Assembly (NCBI GenBank): GCA_900545605.1
Contig: UQZL01000055.1
Location: 1 to 6,535 of the forward strand
DNA: 6,535 nucleotides
From: an uncultured Collinsella sp.
GTDB taxonomy: Bacteria; Actinomycetota; Coriobacteriia; Coriobacteriales; Coriobacteriaceae
Direction of reading: 5' to 3'
Position numbers and translations under genes: made by a program. Positions 5,989 to 6,535 of the stretch are shown here, piece after piece; within the stretch, counting starts at the first letter, position 1; each line of letters starts with the position of its first letter. The notes beneath the pieces were generated by a model. The model worked only from the letters and a program-made list of their open reading frames with translations, made no database searches and had not been told where the DNA came from.

Positions 5989-6535
5989 CTAGCGCGCGAA
6001 CTCCCGTAAGAGCGCGTCTTCCACTTCCATAAGCGAAAGGGCTCCGCCTCCCTCGGCGGGACGGGTGACCACAATGCAGCGCGCCCCCACGTCGCGCGCA
6101 GCGGCGAGCTTCTCGGCCGTGCCGCCTACGGTTCCCGAGTCCTTGGTCACAAGCCACTGGGCGCCCACCTGCCGAAGCATCGCCTCGTTGAGCTCGCGGG
6201 TGAAGGGTCCCTGCATGCCGATGACGTGCGACGGCGAAAACCCCGCGTCGATGCACTTCGTTATAGCACCGGGCAGCGGGAGCACACGCACAAAGAAGCG
6301 CTCCGCGAAATCGGCGACGCGCGTGTAGGGAGCAAGCTCCTTGCTCCCCGTCGTGAGAAGCGCGCGACCCGGGTTCTCGGAGAGAAAGCGCGCCGCGCAG
6401 GCGATCGACGCGGCCGACACGACGCCTTTGGGCAGCGCCTCGACCGGGCGCGCAAGGCGCAGGCATCGTGCACCCACGGCGAGCGAAGCGGCCCGGATGT
6501 TGCCGCTTGCGAGCGTAGCGAAGGGGTGCGTGGCG
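5989..6535 (-). CDS. cobK: Precorrin-6A reductase / cobalt-precorrin-6A reductase (5' end outside window)
   Basis: The frame is open from the right edge of the window to TAG (5991-5989), giving 181 visible residues of a family usually about 250 long, so roughly 70 N-terminal residues are missing. The enzyme (CobK, or CbiJ in the anaerobic route) uses NADPH to reduce the macrocycle of (cobalt-)precorrin-6A in cobalamin synthesis in the cytoplasm. Family signatures in order are THPFA near the visible start (6531-6517), then LLTTGSKELAPY, VIGMQGPFTRELNEAML, and WLVTKDSGTVGGTAEKLAAA followed by CIVVTRP near the end. A GTG codon at 6477-6475 is in frame, but the THPFA region upstream shows that it is internal. 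The gene is convergent with the exporter operon, and its promoter and any cobalamin riboswitch would lie beyond the window. The local G+C is visibly higher than in the exporter genes. Whether the host uses the aerobic or anaerobic pathway cannot be told from this gene alone. Confidence 0.92.
   Translation of the reverse strand, partial: ATHPFATLASGNIRAASLAVGARCLRLARPVEALPKGVVSAASIACAARFLSENPGRALLTTGSKELAPYTRVADFAERFFVRVLPLPGAITKCIDAGFSPSHVIGMQGPFTRELNEAMLRQVGAQWLVTKDSGTVGGTAEKLAAARDVGARCIVVTRPAEGGGALSLMEVEDALLREFAR

Noticed and set aside
5843..6466. A 207-codon open frame on the - strand overlapping cobK
   Set aside because: The neighbouring frame holds unmistakable CobK motifs over the same bases; this one is Arg/Ala-rich and starts inside cobK.
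1..6535. CRISPR array, tRNA or rRNA genes, phage or defence genes
   Set aside because: I saw no regularly spaced direct repeats, no tRNA-like cloverleaf and no defence-family protein motifs on either strand.

Overview
The window looks like chromosomal DNA from a high-GC Gram-positive bacterium. The best fit is a gut-type member of the Actinomycetota, class Coriobacteriia (Collinsella/Olsenella-like). The reasons are: clear AGGAG-type ribosome binding sites, roughly 60% G+C, a membrane-anchored peptidoglycan L,D-transpeptidase, a MacA/MacB-type exporter split into three genes in Gram-positive fashion, and an Fe-S L-serine dehydratase. The taxonomic call is inference; no rRNA or other marker gene is present.

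Layout on the + strand: (1) positions 1-342 hold the C-terminal end of an iron-sulfur L-serine dehydratase alpha region, followed by a compact hairpin terminator (361-387). (2) A TATAAT-bearing promoter region leads to a large single-pass L,D-transpeptidase (492-2225) with a Gln/Arg repeat tail inside the cell and PG-binding plus YkuD domains outside. (3) After a 132-base gap containing a 12-bp dyad that overlaps a TATAAT box, a tightly coupled three-gene operon follows (2358-5778): a membrane-fusion/adaptor protein, an ABC ATPase and an FtsX/MacB-type permease. Their junctions overlap by 1 and 4 bases, so they are almost certainly translated together and form one export complex. On the - strand, 5989-6535 carries most of a precorrin-6A reductase (cobK/cbiJ), whose 5' end lies outside the window.

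The convergent gap between the permease and cobK (5779-5988) is the most unusual part. It contains a 77-base interrupted palindrome with 17-bp perfect outer arms and a possible small remnant of an IS21-type IstA transposase. G+C also appears to rise from about here into cobK. The gap may be a junction between chromosomal blocks.

Functionally, the transpeptidase makes or remodels 3-3 peptidoglycan cross-links or anchors ligands, and the exporter moves an unknown substrate (peptide, lipid or antimicrobial) out across the membrane. The flanking serine catabolism and cobalamin genes are unrelated metabolism. I see no clearly new multi-gene system here. The intergenic palindromes are the parts not explained by known gene families.
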